In this document: positions 41,191-52,042 of the stretch, piece by piece | Layout of the letters: each line of letters opens with the position of its first letter | How positions within the stretch are numbered: position 1 is the stretch's first letter | Source: Rhynchopus euleeides | Taxonomy: Eukaryota > Euglenozoa > Diplonemea > Diplonemida > Diplonemidae | Direction of reading: 5' to 3' | Length of the DNA: 64,000 nt | Assembly: GCA_963210315.1 (NCBI GenBank) | Contig: OY723273.1 | Location: 2,108,001-2,172,000 of the forward strand | Translations under genes and position numbers: made by a program | Notes under the pieces: generated by a model | What the model was told of the DNA's origin: nothing | Database searches by the model: none | Seen by the model: only the letters and a program-made list of their open reading frames with translations

Positions 41191-41191
41191 T

Positions 41192-41344
41192 GGGGGCCCT
41201 CGCTACCAAGTGTGACTGAGTGATAAAACCCTCATATCACACCCTCAATCAGCTGACGACTGAGTGAGAAAAAGTGAGAAGTCAGCCATGTTTGGCTGAC
41301 AAATGACGGCTCGTGACTCACAGTGACTCGTAGCGAGGGCCCCC
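41192..41344. mobile_element. GGGCCCTCGCTAC-family MITE, long form
   Basis: Ends GGGGGCCCTCGCTACCAAG and GTAGCGAGGGCCCCC, with 3-base target duplication AAT (41189-41191, 41345-41347). It is 44 bases longer than the next copy owing to an extra stretch (CCCTCATATCACACCCTCAA). Three-base AT-rich duplications with G-starting ends suit PIF/Harbinger-type elements. Confidence 0.85.
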
Positions 41345-41485
41345 AATACACTTTTTTTTGGGAGCGAGTTTGTTAGGAAAATGGGGGGTGGCACAGCGTC
41401 GTTCTTCCACACAAGAGGGTCGTTTTTGGCATCAACGGTTCAAACTCTCTTCACGGCGACCCTACTCAAATTTTTTTGAGTTATT

Positions 41486-41594
41486 GGGGGCCCTCGCTAC
41501 CAAGTGTGACTGAGTGATAAAAAGTGAGAAGTCAGCCATGTTTGGCTGACAAATGACGGCTCGTGACTCACAGTGACTCGTAGCGAGGGCCCCC
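41486..41594. mobile_element. GGGCCCTCGCTAC-family MITE, 109-base form
   Basis: Almost identical to the right two thirds of 41192-41344 (GTCAGCCATGTTTGGCTGAC inner palindrome included), with target duplication ATT (41483-41485, 41595-41597). Confidence 0.85.
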
Positions 41595-41680
41595 ATTGGG
41601 GGCCATTTACTGTGCGTCAAAGTGTCGACGATTGGCCACCTTTTTGGTGCCGTGGCTGGTGGGTGGCCATGGGCACACGC

Positions 41681-41850
41681 TACAAGGGGGGGTCTGGGGG
41701 GCAGAGCCCCCCAGCCGCCGGAGGCCACGGTAGCGAGCATATGTTCCTGCAAAACGTTCGACGTCGACCGTCGAACCAGTGTAGCCGGGTTGACGCTTTT
41801 TTATGGGGGGTGGAAACCCAAAATCACCGGGTCGACGGCCGACGCTTAGC
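41681..41850 (-). repeat. Hairpin repeat joined to GTCGAC-rich segment
   Basis: 41681-41746 is a reversed GGCCTCCGGCGGCTGGGGGG hairpin copy. 41755-41850 is the reversed counterpart of 57725-57795 (AAGCGTCGACC..., TTTTGGGTTT, GCGACATGCCTG). The two repeats are also adjacent at 57.7-58.1 kb, so they form a compound unit. Confidence 0.7.
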
Positions 41851-43811
41851 GACATGCCTGCCACCGGGTGGGTGGGGGTGGGTGGGGGGGGCTGCGCCCA
41901 CCCACCCACCCCCACCCACCCAATCTCGCCACCAAAAAAAATACGAGGACCCCGAAAGTCCCAATCCCAATATCATTTAGCTTTCGGCCTTCAATGTTCT
42001 CCATTGAATATTCACTACTACAACCAAGATCTGCACTCACCCACGCTCTGTGTGCCCACACATGTCTATCACGGGTGATTCCCAAACTGCCTGCCGCGCG
42101 GTGGTTGTGGCGGCAAGCTGTGACTGGAGCTATCACCTGCCAGCTTTCACTGCATGTCCACATGTGACTCGGGGGAGGGGGGTGGCAACCCTCCCCACCC
42201 ACCCTCCTCGATCTTCCCCCGCCCTCCCCAGCAAGACACCTGCCTTTATGTTGCCGCGCAAAGTGATACGCCCAATAATATTTTTCTCTGTGGATTCCCC
42301 TGCCTACGTGCATTGCCCCCTTCTGTTTTCCAAATTTGGCTCCACTTGGTCCCCAAGCATATTGCCTCCACCTGTATTCCCAAAAAAAATCTTGTGCGCA
42401 CACCCAACGGCCACGATAATCCCTGGCGCTACTCTGGGTGGGGCTTGTTTTGAAATATCTGATTGAGGGCCGCCAATCATGTGCTGATTAATTGTTGGGT
42501 GTGCCTGTGTGTTTTCTATTGTCACCTTATTGCGTTGAGTGACAGAAACAAGATCCGGCTGTTGTTGTTTATTTTTGTGAAAATTTCCTTTCTCCGATTT
42601 TTCCTACCCTTTTTTTCCTTGTGCATCGTGAGCATCGGGGCAATCAGCAGCCCCTCTCGCATCGCTGTGTGAAACCCCATTTCCCCGGCACCTGTTATCG
42701 CGCAACACGGTCGTCGCAGGGATTCAGGGTATCCACAATACTGAGGGGCTGTGGCCCAGGCTCCCTTCCATATTTGCTTTCTTCAGCCTTTTGATATTGA
42801 GCGAGAGTTGGAAGACATGCGCCAACGTCACCCCGTTTCGAACGGGGGGTTTTTCATCGCACTTCGAATCAGAAACCGATGGTTTCGCTTGATTCAACCG
42901 CCGTGCGGCTAGTTTCGACGGAACGGATTATTCGTGGAATATGGCCCAGAACAGGCTCAAATCTGAAGAAAAACAAGCAACAGACTGCAGTTCCAGGGCG
43001 ATGCAACAAGTGTATTTTGAAACCCATCGATGCGCACATCATGCATACCTACATCAGCTTGTTGCACAGTGGTGTCGTGTTTGTTTGCGTCTATGCCATT
43101 GGAGTACAACGCCTTCTGGCGACATTGTGCACGGCACTGCCCTGGTCGTCCCGTACGTCAGGGCAGGAGTCGATCCCGATGAAGACAACTTCCCCAGACA
43201 CGTTCCTTCTCGTGTGCGTGGATCTCTAAGGTTGCGCATGCTTTTCGCACAGCCCACGCCGATTGTGGCGTGTGTGCACAGCTTATGCTGGACACACTTA
43301 TATGCAGTTATCTATTGTGTTCTGGGAATATTCCATCAACTCCGCAACTTGCTGCTCGCGTTCTGCGTACTTCTGTACGATCATCTCTGTCCGCATGTGG
43401 GAAAACTGCAGGCGGGCGCGAAGTGCGTGTTACTCTGGTATGGCCTGATTCAAGTGGAAGTTCTAAGCGGGTTGGTGTGATGCTCAACACACTGTTCCAA
43501 ACTGGAAAACCTTAAGAAGCTTGTGGACGGGGCGGCTGGCCGGATGGCTGGCGCAGCTTTACCCAGACTTCAGCCGCCCCCGTGATTGGAATCCGCTGTG
43601 CGTCCGGCCATCACAACCACCATCCCCGAGCGGCTAGTATAAGGGAAAGCGTTCCTTGCAGAACGACTTGGATCGGGCCGTTCCAGATGCAATATGCTGT
43701 ATAGTTGCCGTGCCCGTTTGTGCTACATGAGAGTGGATGGGTATCCACTATGAGTCCCGCAGTGGGAAATTGTACGGCAGTAGTGTCCCTCGAATGAGTT
43801 CTCACATCTAT
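41851..43811. other. Intergenic, no gene seen
   Basis: 41863-41925 is a GTGGGTGGGGGTGGG / CCCACCCACCCCCACCC palindrome. The rest is mixed sequence. The longest + frame (42941-43480) has no recognisable motif and lacks GC3-rich codons. Confidence 0.4.
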
Positions 43812-43920
43812 GGGGGCCCTCGCTACCAAGGGTGACTGAGTGAGAAAAAGTGAGCCGCGGCCCACTTTCCCGCACTGACTGACGAGCTGTGACGAGCTGT
43901 GACTGGTAGCGAGGGCCCCC
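43812..43920. mobile_element. GGGCCCTCGCTAC-family MITE, 109-base form, copy 3
   Basis: Clean ends and target duplication TAT (43809-43811, 43921-43923). The inner sequence differs from the 41-kb copies (CGCGGCCCACTTTCCCGCAC, GACGAGCTGT twice) and marks a subfamily closer to 16930-17028. Confidence 0.85.
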
Positions 43921-43923
43921 TAT

Positions 43924-45092
43924 CATGTCCATTCATTTCCGACGACAGTGTTTTCCGAACGTTATTACCAGTGATAGTGCATGGTCTGTGCTTATTGGAA
44001 AAATAGCTTTTTTTTGGACGGGAATCGGCGTTCAAAATCGTTCAAAAAATGCTGCTGTCAAACCAGAACAGTCCCCCACCCCACCCTACGTGGATGCATG
44101 CGTTGGCCCTGCCCATGCAGGCTCTGCATTCGACAATATGTCACTCCAGAGACTGCGAGGGATCTGCGCTAAACAACATTCACGATACGATGCATTGGAG
44201 AGTGTGTATACAGCGAGTCTCATCGGAGAGTTCTCTCTTGCAGCTTCGCTCTGCCCCCCGCCTTGTGTATCAGTGCAGTTTAACAGTGCGAAAGATCCAC
44301 TGGACTCCTGCAGATTGTCACCTGGCGGGGGGTTAGAATTTGAAGAGACGATTCTTAAAACATCCCCTCACCACCTCGACCCACCTGGACCGGCACGCAT
44401 CAGCTGCCTGATGAACAGCACCTTGCAGGACGGGCAAATGCCTTGCCCAAGTCTTTCACCAACAGGGCAAGAAGAAGGTGCCGCCCGTCACAGAAAAGAC
44501 ACCTGTCGCAGTGTCGCAGCGTGTACAATAGTTTGTGTGAATGCACAGCAGTTGGGGTGAACCGCTGTTCCTCTGTGCTGCTGGCATGGGGGGTAGCGGT
44601 ACGCCCTCATCTTTGGTGCCATATCAGTGTAGTTTATTTCTGTGTGCAGCAATGTTGCGGTGCCAGGTCCCGGATTGGTTGTCGTTGTCGGTTCTTCGTA
44701 CATTGGAGGGAGGGGGGGGGTGGGGAGGGGGGGGGATCTGCTCGGGTGTCATAAAAAAACAACACGCCGCGTGCCATTCTTTTTCCGTTTCAAAAAAAAG
44801 CTGGCTCGCTCTTCCTCCCTCTCTTGCACCTTTGAGCACAAAGCCCCCCTCCCCCCCCCCCCCCCTTCCCCCCATTTCCATTTTGCACTCGCCATGGCTG
44901 ATTCCAGGATTCCCGAATTCGGGGCAAGGTGCGGAGCGGTTAAATCTCTTGCATCATGATCTGAGAGCATGATGCACTAGAGTGTCAGTTCCTCCCCCGC
45001 CTCCCCTCCCCTGGAAAAATCCATGTTTATCCAACTGAATACTCTGAACCAAGAAAAAAACTTCTCCCTTTTTTTCAAGGGGAGGGTCTTCC
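43924..45092. other. Intergenic, no gene seen
   Basis: Holds GTTCAAAATCGTTCAAAA (44031), which resembles the tail of the non-LTR element, without other 3' sequence. C/G runs at 44700-44870. Confidence 0.4.
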
Positions 45093-45566
45093 GTGCCCTG
45101 CTGCTCGCCCCACCAAGCAGCCGCAGTCCACAGTGCGACAGGATGCGCGCAGGCCCGGGACCCCTCTTCTAAAAAAACCGTTCAAACCGTTCAAAAAACT
45201 ATTTTTTTTTGCTATCTGGCAACAGCCTCTTCGGTGTCGTCGAAGTCGAAGCGGAAGAGGGAGGACGGCGCCTCGCCGCAGCGTGGGGAGGGCCCGGGAG
45301 CTGCAGAGGGTGAGCTCTCCACGGTAGCGGCCTGGGAGAGGCGTTTTTGCCCGGAGCTCCATCGCCCCGTGACGGAGCAGGTGGCGGCCCTCAAGGCCCT
45401 CCAGCAGTGGTGGAAGGAGCTGCGTGCCGCCTCGCGAGGGGATCGGGTGGATAGAGCTGAGTCGAAGGCGTATAACGCCCTGTGCAGCCGCTTGCGAGCG
45501 CGGGGCAAACGCCCGGCGGGCGGACCCGGCGGGGGGTCCCAGGGGAGCGACGCGTCTGCGCGGTAG
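45093..45566 (+). CDS. GC-rich hypothetical frame, possibly a retroelement gag/ORF1 fragment
   Basis: From about 45225 the frame reads like protein: S-K-S-K-R-K-R-E-D, then a helix-rich stretch (VTEQVAALKALQQWWKELRA, SKAYNALCSRLRAR) and a G-rich end, with third positions mostly G/C. The sequence before it (CGTTCAAACCGTTCAAAAAA, then CTATCTGGCAACAG) is not coding-like and resembles a LINE tail or an acceptor. No domain recognised and no start codon that I trust. Confidence 0.25.
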   Translation: MPCCSPHQAAAVHSATGCAQARDPSSKKTVQTVQKTIFFCYLATASSVSSKSKRKREDGASPQRGEGPGAAEGELSTVAAWERRFCPELHRPVTEQVAALKALQQWWKELRAASRGDRVDRAESKAYNALCSRLRARGKRPAGGPGGGSQGSDASAR

Positions 45567-45945
45567 TGGGTCGGTGGCCGAGGCCCGTGCACTCCCCCCC
45601 GATTTCTCTTCCTGGCCCCCCCCGCGAACCTGGGAGGCAACTCCGGGGTCTGCGGTAGGTGCCGGCTCTCTTCCCCCTCCCTCCTCCCTTTCTCTTCTAG
45701 TCTCCTCCCCCCCCCCCAGACCTCTTTGCCCCACCCCCAGGGCTGCCCCCTGTGAATGCTAGAACCTAGCCCAGCCCTCTTCTACGCCGCGGCCTCACTG
45801 ACCACAGCAGCTCAACCCCGGTCACGCGGCTTGTTTGCCATAGAGCATTGTTGTTCGTGTTGTGCATGTCACTGTGCTAAGAGCCCGAAGGAGCAAAAGT
45901 AGAACCTGCTGCGCTAGCCCCACCAAGCAAAAAAAAAATCTGGCA

Positions 45946-46544
45946 ACAGTGATTTTCCTCTCCGCTGAAAATCTCAAAAATGCCGGCGAAAAAAATTTTT
46001 CCCACCCAGAAAAATTTTTTCGGGCGCGCTTCGCGCGCCCGAGACTACGCGGAGATGGCCAGTCGCATACGCCCAAGGACTTGCGAGACAGGCACACGCG
46101 ACAGGGGGGGTCTGGGGGGCGGAGCCCCCCAGACCCGCCGGAGGCCACGGTAGTGAACATCCGTCCCGTCGAGGCTACAGATTTTGGGCGTTTTTGCATT
46201 CCTGGGGTTGCTGTACGGCTTGTGGGCCTGGGTTCCACAAGGGGGGTCTGGGGGGCGGAGCCCCGCAGCCGCCGGAGGCCACGGTAGTGAACATCTGTTC
46301 TTTGCAGCCACCCTCTGCAGGTCTTGTCCTGCCAATCTGTGACTGCTTGGTGGGGCTCACAGAGCAGGCCCTCCCATTTTTTCCTGGGCCTGATTTTTTC
46401 CCCTCCAGGACCTCTCCCCAGACCCCCTGAAAAATTCCCACCAAAAACCCCCGTGGCGAAAAAGCTTTTTTCGCCGGACGATTTTTCCAGAGATTTATTT
46501 TTTTTGCGAAATTTTATTTTTTCGCCACGGGGGAAAATCACTGT
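45946..46544. mobile_element. 599-base inverted-repeat element carrying two hairpin repeats
   Basis: Ends ACAGTGATTTTCC and GGAAAATCACTGT. The flanks CTGGCA (45940-45945) and CTGGTA (46545-46550) look like a slightly decayed 6-base target duplication. Inside are CCCCCGTGGCGAAAAA with its distant complement (46447-46535), a GGGCGCGCTTCGCGCGCCC hairpin (46022-46040) and two reversed GGCCTCCGGCGGCTGG hairpin repeats (46105-46165, 46238-46304). Non-coding. Confidence 0.65.
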
Positions 46545-46550
46545 CTGGTA

Positions 46551-48095
46551 AGCTTTCGGCAATGTCCGGTGTGTTTACCACGATCGTAGGATATATTATT
46601 GTGTCAAAATACACAGCCAACGGAAAAAGAGAAAGGGGGCAACAGACAAGCGCCTGAAAGGAGGACCCCAAACAGTGCTCCCCCGCTCCTCTCATTGGGG
46701 ACTGCGAGGAGCACAAATAATTCAAACGTTCAGTAACGCCCCGGAGGAATATTGCCGAAGACTATCCATTAGCGAAGACCCTCTTCAAAGCAAATCAACC
46801 TGTGTGGAGGCACCTCTACACGTCAGATGGCAGGGGCTTGCGGTGCCAGTGGTCTTGGCACTCCAAGCCTGGAGTACCCGATTGATCTGGTCTGAATTGC
46901 AAGAAAGAACTCGATGCGCCAGGTCGGGAGGATGGGGGAAGGGCGGGGATGGCGAGGTTAACTATTTTTATCTAGCCTGTCTCAGGTCACGAGAAGAAAA
47001 GACTGTTGGTCAGCGCACGTATGTAACACGACACGCATACCCGCACGGTGCGCATAATCAAATTCAGTAGATCATGCCTGGAAATCCTTCTTCGAACCGT
47101 GCGAAGATACCCCGTAGCGGAAGGACTTTCTGAAGGCGGCGGACCACGTTAGCTGCAACCAAAACAACGCGCTCTCCGCACACAGCCCCTCCCGTTGTAC
47201 AGACAGTTTTCCCTGTTGTGTGCATTACACCTGATGGAGCGTCCGACAACAACAACTCGTATTCCGGATTGTCTTTCCTTCACTTTCGGACAATTGAAAA
47301 AATTACCACCCATCCCCACTGCCTGATTGGATATGAGTTTGGCGGAATTGCGGTGTGAGTTTGGCCGGAACTCATTGTGTTGGCCAAAATCAGGTTGTCG
47401 AAAGTGCCAACGTCAACACCTCAAGGAATAGCAGCGCCGCCATCAGAGTGGTTGCAGTTGGAAGGTCGTGCCAAACTGTTCAGCGTGCCCCCTGTTCTCT
47501 GGGGATCTCTTCTACACCCCGGTGATTTTTTATGACAGTTCCGTGCAGCCCAACCAGGGGAAACCATTCTGTGCCACTGTTCGTTTTGAGGCCCCCCGCC
47601 CGCCCCCCGCCCCCACTCATACCGCTTGATCAGACTGGGGGGAAGCGGTGCACAACGGAAAGACGATGACCACCGTCTCTATTTTTTTACTGTAACAGGT
47701 CTCCTGTCAGTGTCAAAAACATAGTCGGCGAATAGGGCAACAGATACAACCCCCTTCATCAGGCTGCGGAGTTGCCTTTGTTTTGCCCGGATTTGGCTGA
47801 TTGGTTGTATTTTCGTTGCTCTGCTGTCGCTTCACGACAGCAGAGGGGGGAGGTCGCAGGTAGTTTTGGACGCGAGATTTGTGTGACTGGAAGACAGTGG
47901 CTCGTCTTTTTCTTCTTTACTCTCCTCTTCAGTTGTGCCTTGTCATTTTTTTATTTTCTTCAGCATCGCGGCCCCAACGGTGTATAGTGTTGACACCAGG
48001 TCTGGCTGGGATGGCATCGGCCTGCCATACCCATGGGGCGAAAACATTCTGTTTCTTTCCGATTTATGGCAGCGCACACCAGCCTGCCATACCAG
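46551..48095. other. Intergenic, old repeat fragments only
   Basis: 47530-47650 and 47640-47800 are diverged copies of the repeats best seen at 13886-14095 and 51003-51170 (CCTGTCAGTGTCAAAAACAT, TTCATCAGGCTGCGGAGTTG). 47440-47475 resembles a piece of the 187-base repeat. No gene. Confidence 0.45.
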
Positions 48096-48282
48096 GAAAG
48101 CGCCCTATCACGTCACAGCTACAACCGCTCTGATGAATTTCCTTTTGTTTGTTGCGTTGACGCTTCTACACACAAAACCCTGAACTGATCACACCCTGAG
48201 CCTGATGAAGGGTGGGGTTAGTGTATAGAGCACGTTTGGTTGCAGCTGTGGTGGGGTGCTTTCCGCTCACACGAGTGTGCTT
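48096..48282 (-). repeat. 187-base dispersed repeat, copy 4
   Basis: Reversed, nearly identical to the copies at 18841, 24964 and 33639. Confidence 0.85.
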
Positions 48283-48303
48283 GATAATTTTTTTAAGCAC
48301 ACT

Positions 48304-48460
48304 TACCAGTGACGAGCGACGAAGCGTAGCGAAGTCGCGAAGTAACGAAGGAAATAGTACGACTGAAGCTTTATGAGGATCACCTTCATGCCACTTCACA
48401 GGGGCTTACACAGCCTTTGACACAGGTGTGCGCTCAACGAAAAGCAGTCCGGGTTTGGAA
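48304..48460 (+). repeat. 150-base direct repeat with GCGAAG-rich head, copy 1
   Basis: GACGAAGCGTAGCGAAGTCG, then CACCTTCATGCCACTTCA, then CACAGCCTTTGACACAGGTG. About 88% identical to 58688-58840 in the same orientation. It adjoins the 187-base repeat here but not there. Confidence 0.75.
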
Positions 48461-49144
48461 GGTTGGTTATCACTGGGTTTGTGGAGAACTTTCAACGAAT
48501 AGCGCCCGTCCCCCCACCCCCCCCTCCAAGCGACAACACTACGTTACTGACGTTTCTGACGACGCAACGTTGCTCCTATCCCCACTGTATCAGGAGCCTT
48601 TCACCCTCATGCCTGTGGGTGTGGCTCTCTGCGTACCCCCCCCCCCCCTCTCTCTCTCTCTCTCTGGCCCTTTCACGTTGGAGGGCAGGTGATCTTGTCC
48701 CCGACAAGCTTGTTTATCAATGCGAAGGAGGCAATATGTCAAGGTGGGAGCGGACGATACGGACTATCCCCATAAACCCCTCTCCTCTCAAACAGTCGCG
48801 AATTTTTTAAGCCATTTTCAGGTTTTTCGCTCAGTCCCTGCCATCTCCACACCTCTGACACCTACCGGCCACACCGTGCACCACCCCTGCCAACAAGAGC
48901 TCGCACGGTACCCCCTATCTGCGGGTCTGTGGTCGCTCATTGAAGCAGGCCATTGTGCCAAAAGGCTTTCCACCACCACCAATCATGGGGTGTCTGAGGG
49001 TCTCACGGATGTGCCAGATGCCCGGAAGGTGGGTTTTTTTTGCTGTATTCTTCGTTGCTGTGGAAAAAAATGGCCAAAATCGCGGTTGTTGGAGGGGTGA
49101 GGGGTGAGGGGGGTGAGATGAAGGACGAGCCCCCAATCCCATGT
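48461..49144. other. Intergenic, no gene seen
   Basis: CTCTCTCT tract at 48648-48665, otherwise mixed sequence. Confidence 0.4.
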
Positions 49145-49146
49145 TA

Positions 49147-49242
49147 CAGGTGGGGGGGGGGGGTGTTCGAACAGCACCCCCCCCCCCCTCATTTTTTCAA
49201 AAAACAAACAGATTTTCGTACCCATCACCCCCCCTCCACCTG
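49147..49242. mobile_element. 96-base MITE with G-run ends (CAGGTGGGGG, TA duplication)
   Basis: Left CAGGTGGGGGGGGGGGGTG and right CACCCCCCCTCCACCTG, flanked by TA (49145-49146, 49243-49244). A second internal palindrome centres on TTCGAA (49167-49172). The CAGG-plus-G-run start resembles the pogo-like element's end at 18770. Confidence 0.75.
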
Positions 49243-49244
49243 TA

Positions 49245-50752
49245 ATGCTCTCACGGTGCACTGTAACCTCACTATCAGGTGGGCCTAACAAGTGATCACT
49301 TGTTATAAAACTATGATAGGTAACATGTCCATTTGTTAGTGGGTTTGTGAGTGCGCCGTGTAAATCATCAGTGCTGCCACAAGGGTGACGGGCTTTATGT
49401 CGGCACTTCGGGTGCTGTTCCGACATGGGAGTTCCAAACAATGCCGAACGTGAGGATCACCTGGGTGGCGCTCAAAAAAGAATTCAAATAAAAAGAATCC
49501 TTCTAGATGAACCCTTTCGATCTGCGGTGTGTGGCTGCTGTTGTGTGATAATGCATGCCGCAGCCGTTGTTTTAATTAGGACTGTTCATCCCGAGGGGAT
49601 GGGGGTGTGTGTGTGTGTGTGTGTGTGTGAGGCGGGAGGGGCGGCAGGAAAACACACAGCAGTGCGTTGTATTGGCAGGTTCCTGGCGTTCCTCCCGACG
49701 AATTCTCAAAAAAGTGAAATCGAGAATCTCTCAGACCAACGGAATGCCCTTCCTGCCTCCTTTTCGGACTTGCCGTGCTGAACGCCTTTTGTATAATCTG
49801 CCGGTGTGAAAAATTCTTGCGTGCAGGAAACAACTCCCGCTGTACAGTGGGCCTGCCCTTGCACAAAGAATAATTATGACACCGCTCGGTTTGCTTGTAG
49901 CGGGCTCGCGTAACCTTTTCCAGCCGACCCCCCGATGTGCGGTTCTCACTTTTCACCACAGAACGGGCCCTTGTCAGTGTCAACCTCAATTGCAGCGCTT
50001 TGGGGAAGAAAGGCAACTCGCTCCAGGCCCCCCTCCACAGCAAGGTGTGTGTGTACGGAGGTTGCTTTTGTTTTTCCCCAACATTTTTTTTGACACAGTG
50101 ACACAGAGTCAGACATCAACATAGCCCTCTCGTATTTTTGTATACGAGGAGCTGGTGACAAGCGGGCCGAGTGGGCAGCCCCACCATCCCCCCCGCACAC
50201 AGGCCAGAATCGCTACAGCAGCCCCGTCTGTGCGGGGGGGGGGGGGGCGGGGTGTGTTGGAGGGGGGGGGGTTCAACGGTACAACAGAACAACAGCACAA
50301 CTGCAGGGGAACATCCGTGTTGGTTAAGGTTTTTTTTGCTGAAGATCAGATCATGTTTGCGATGCGCAGGCACGCAAACGCCCCCACCCGGGCCCGCCCC
50401 CTGCCTGCAGGTTTTGTCTGCACAACTTTTCATTCGTGCGATGGCCTGGTCAAAACCTGATGTGAACCCTACCGTGTGTTTTGTTCGCTACCGACAATCA
50501 TCTCCACCCCACACCCTGCAGGTTCTACACTCGACAAGGCACCGGCTGTGGTTTGGCAGGCAGGCGGGTTCGCGACTGTCGGGTTATTGGAGGTAGGTGG
50601 GGGAACCGCAAGGAAGGGGTGGGCTGCTTGCCTTTCACTGCGACCTCAGATCTCATTTGCTGTTCGCAGAACTCATCTTTGCGCAAAGGCGCTCTGCAGT
50701 GTCCGGATAGCTGAAGGCTTTGCGTGATCCGGGGTCCCACCGCAGAACCGAC
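49245..50752. other. Intergenic upstream of RRM gene B
   Basis: GTGTGTGTGT tract at 49608-49629 and G runs at 50235-50270. No recurrent element and no domain recognised. Confidence 0.4.
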
Positions 50753-52042
50753 ATGGCTCGGAACGCTGTGCGCCAGTTCTCTGATGTTGTGCCGCATGCC
50801 TATGTTGCAGTGGTGAGGGATGCAGTTCCCGTGAAGCGGTTCTTGAAGGAGGCGGGAGACAACTGCCAGTTTCTGGAGCGGTTTGTGTATGTCACCAAAA
50901 GCCTTGTGGCAACGTGTTTTGATCCCAGCATCCTGTCTCACTGGCGGTTGGTTTCTGTGCTGAGGTCGACACACTGGGCGTGTGTGAAACCAGTGCACAA
51001 CGTGGGGGGTCGGGTACAATTTTTTTACCACAACAGGGAACCTGTCAGTGTCAAAAAGATAGTAGGCAGCGCTTGGGCAACAAATTCAACCTCCTCATCA
51101 GGCTGCGGAGTTGCTTTTGTTTTTGCCCGGATTTGGCGCACAAACAACAGCCTTATCTTTTTTAAAACACCACCTGGTTTCAGGATGATTGCTTTTTCTG
51201 CACCCTCATCAGAATGAAGTGCGGTGCCGGACTGCAGTGGCTTGTCCTTCACAGTTATTGCTCTGAAAGAGGGGATACGGCACGCCACCCACCCACCCAC
51301 CTACAGCAACAAGGAGCTCGTCTACTTCACCGGCAAGGTGCACGAGCACAAGATGGCGCGTCTGAAGATCCGCCGGCGTGAGGGGTTTCAGTTGGAGGTG
51401 CGGGACTCCAACGTGCTCGTCCTTTCCATCAAGGCCAAGGCGGACCTCAACCTCGAGGAGGCGCTGCAGATTGTGCTGATGAGCGACCTGAAGGATCACC
51501 TGCAAAAGATCGAGCTTGTCGCAGTCATTCCCGCCGGTGTGCGGGCGAAGCGGTCTGCAACAATCTCACACGCCTATGTGCAGTTTGTCGACAACGACTC
51601 GGCAAAGGCATGCATCAACGTTGTCGACGCGATGGAGTACAAAGGGTACCGCGTCCACTCCCCGCAGCTGGATGCGGCAGTGCTGGTGAAGTGCGACCTG
51701 GGTGCCTCCATCTGGCAGAATCCTGGCTTCAAGCGCCCCTTCATGCCTCTGTGTGATGACCGCAAGCTCTCGTGCAGCACAGACGACACCGAAGTAGTTG
51801 CGAGCACCATCTCCGACACCGCATCAACGCTGGACGCCGTGATGGCACCCCCGCAGAACATTCACGCAATGGCGCCGATGCAGATCATGCCCCCCCGTCT
51901 CGGGAACGCCTTGCAGTCTTGTACTGCACCGGCACCGTACTGTGTGGTTGTCCCACTCGTCATGATGCCGATGCAGGCTCCGACAATGATTCGTACCTGT
52001 GTCCCTCACCCATTTGAATATACTGTTCCACAGCTCCTCTGA
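50753..52042 (+). CDS. RRM-domain protein, paralogue B
   Basis: Exon 1 is 50753-50886 and exon 2 is 51307-52042, with the same phase-2 GTATGT donor position as paralogue A, giving 289 residues. Residues about 80-163 form the same RRM (NVLVLSI, SHAYVQF, ACINVVDAM). Exon 1 is only about half identical to A in residues. Exon 2 is nearly identical to A for its first 410 bases (to ...GASIW-x-N-P) and then unrelated: the tail here is D/S/T-rich, then M/P/A-rich with no glutamine repeats. The 420-base intron contains a dispersed repeat (51003-51170), while the 293-base intron of A does not. The pair probably bind similar RNAs and differ in partners through their tails. The function is inferred from the fold only. 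Confidence 0.75.
51003..51170 (+). repeat. Dispersed repeat inside the intron of RRM gene B
   Basis: ACAGGGAACCTGTCAGTGTC, then CTCATCAGGCTGCGGAGTTG, then TTTGGCGCACAAACAACAGC. It has diverged copies at 47640-47800 and 55795-55860 and terminal fragments at 8808 and 30097. The CATCAGGCT core also occurs in the 187-base family. Confidence 0.65.

Noticed and set aside
42941..43480. 179-codon + frame
   Set aside because: C/H/L-rich, overlaps a 116-codon frame in another phase, and no motif was found on either strand.
45075..45734. 219-codon minus-strand frame opposite 45093-45566
   Set aside because: Arginine/glycine/proline shadow of a GC-rich + strand frame. The + frame has more protein-like helix patterns.
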